From Pampus argenteus (taxonomy: Eukaryota; Chordata; Actinopteri; Scombriformes; Stromateidae), in assembly GCA_036937835.1 (NCBI GenBank), contig CM072876.1, positions 10,853,501 to 10,917,500 on the forward strand: a DNA stretch of 64,000 nucleotides, read 5' to 3'. Position 1 is the stretch's first letter. Each line of letters begins with the position of its first letter. The translations under genes were made by a program, and so were the position numbers. Shown piece by piece: positions 62,776 through 64,000 of the stretch. The notes below the pieces were generated by a model. It was not told the DNA's origin, did not search any database, and saw only the letters and a program-made list of their open reading frames with translations.

Positions 62776-63872
62776 TATGTAATATTGATTGTAATAAAGC
62801 AAAATCAGTGTGAGAAGGTGACCTTTGGTCAAACCACAACATGTTCTCTCATAGCTACAAAACATTTTGTTCTACTGAGGTATTTGAGCTGGTATTATTG
62901 CTTCTTATTAAAACTTTTTCCAAGAAACTGTTTTCAACAGGAATGAGAAAAACAGTTGTTTAAAAAAAAAACCCCAATGGTGTCAAAGTGTTTTAGGGTG
63001 GATTTCTTTTTTCCCTTCAATTATCCTCTGTTACAGTCGCCTATAGTAGTATGTAGTATGTAGAGTCTCTTACATAAATAGTAACAGTGTAGCAGGGTGG
63101 GACAGCACATATTGTCTGCTCGCTTGACTCTCCAGCCAGATCACATGAGCTCCAAGACTGTACCCCTCCCCCAGCACCAATATGTTGAAGGACTGATAGA
63201 AGTGAAGGAGGGAGATGGAGGAGGAGGAAAGTAGAAAGAGAAAGACCACTTTTTTTTTTCTTTGCTTTCAGTCCTCACACGTCACGGCAACCTGGAGGTT
63301 TCCTCCGGAAAACGAAAGCAGGAGAGAAAGTTGGCTGTGGTGGGTTTAGTCAGGATCTCTCCGGAGGCAAAATGTACAACAGCTGAGTCCAGGGCTTTCC
63401 TCTGTGTACAGTACTACACACACGTGCCTATATATTCATAGTGAGCACAAAGCCTTCACTATATCAGCCCCCTTTGCATTCAAATGCCTAGAGCCAAGCA
63501 TAGACAAAGGAAATATACACTTGAGGATGACTGTATGCTGCTTGCAGTGTGTACTACTACGGTTGTGTGTGTGTTTATACATGTGCATGCTTATTTCCTT
63601 ACAAATGTGTGTGTATGTTTAGGTGTGCACTCGCCGTGGAGCCATTTTGAGACCCTTCAGGTCTTGAGGTCAGTGTCTCTGCGTATTGGTTGCTCTCCTC
63701 AGCAGCACTGAGGGGCTAAGTGATTGATGGACAGATGGCTCGCTGGTTAGGATGAAGGTCGCCGTGGGAACAGAGGGATGAACTACAAGTAGAGAGGAAT
63801 CCCACATGCATGCACCCATAAAGCCTACAACATACACACACACGGTGAAGACGAAGGGCTAAGGGAGAATGC

Positions 63873-63875
<3 letters not shown>

Positions 63876-63910
<35 letters not shown>
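63876..63910 (+). repeat. GT array near window end
   Basis: About 17 uninterrupted units. Confidence 0.85.
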
Positions 63911-63914
<4 letters not shown>

Positions 63915-64000
63915 CAGAGAGGAAGGCTCTGTGTCTGGGTAGAGCAGTGCCCAGTGTGCCTTGGGGCTTTGGAGCGATTTCATGCCCCCATAAGCAATGA

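Larger units (their letters stand above)
43599..64000 (-). other. foxo3: foxo3 intron, more than 20.4 kb, incomplete
   Basis: No minus-strand frame here encodes the FOXO N-terminus or the first half of the forkhead, so the preceding exon is beyond the window. Long FOXO3 introns at this position are normal. The stretch holds many CA/GT arrays, a LINE-like tail near 47900, a repeat at 52775-53100, a 194-bp hairpin at 56614, an AT array at 61724 and a Tc1-like remnant near 62630. CCAAT-bearing patches occur at 48880-48935, 50695-50760 and 60275-60315, and a motif-rich single-copy patch at 51890-52110. No other gene is supported. Confidence 0.8.

Noticed and set aside
59000..63400. Missing first foxo3 coding exon
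   Set aside because: Searched the minus-strand frames for the FOXO N-terminus and the forkhead first half; none present, so it lies outside the window.

Overview
The window is vertebrate, and almost certainly teleost fish, nuclear DNA. Genes are split by GT-AG introns, intergenic DNA is AT-rich and full of CA/GT microsatellites, and several interspersed repeats look like families common in fish genomes. Three protein genes can be rebuilt exon by exon, in the order sesn1 (+), armc2 (-), foxo3 (-). The same neighbourhood (FOXO3, ARMC2, SESN1) exists on human chromosome 6q21, so this is a conserved syntenic block. I cannot name the species or say which foxo3 paralogue (a or b) this is.

Layout. 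1-4100: upstream flank of sesn1 with a tRNA-like SINE fragment and no supported exon. 4140-4463: probable sesn1 promoter with two inverted CCAAT boxes. 4464-7632: complete sesn1 coding sequence, nine exons, 488 residues, short-isoform N-terminus. 7633 to about 9500 (perhaps 10520): sesn1 3' UTR. About 10550-24192: armc2 on the minus strand, seventeen coding exons, 804 residues, phases consistent at every junction, with a likely non-coding first exon near 25200. 25400-38280: intergenic, with repeats, candidate promoter-like islands near 26300 and 27100-27220, and a possible solo LTR near 34700. About 38280-41777: probable separately spliced 3' UTR exon of foxo3. 42153-43598: foxo3 second coding exon, covering the end of the forkhead domain to the stop. 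43599-64000: foxo3 intron, whose upstream coding exon lies beyond the window.

Biology. FOXO3 is the Akt-inhibited forkhead factor of the insulin/stress axis. Sestrins are known FOXO and p53 targets; they bind leucine and restrain mTORC1 through GATOR2. Sesn1 intron 1 carries two perfect 8-base FOXO elements in inverted orientation plus p53-type half-sites, so regulator and candidate target sit about 35 kb apart. ARMC2 is an unrelated ciliary/sperm-flagellum protein; an RFX X-box-like motif lies in its 5' region.

The strongest unexplained structures are a near-perfect 194-bp hairpin at 56614-56807 with a 3:2 copy difference of a 21-bp unit, TG microsatellites beside four armc2 splice sites, and two 8-mer miR-182-type sites in the foxo3 3' UTR. 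I found no previously undescribed protein system.
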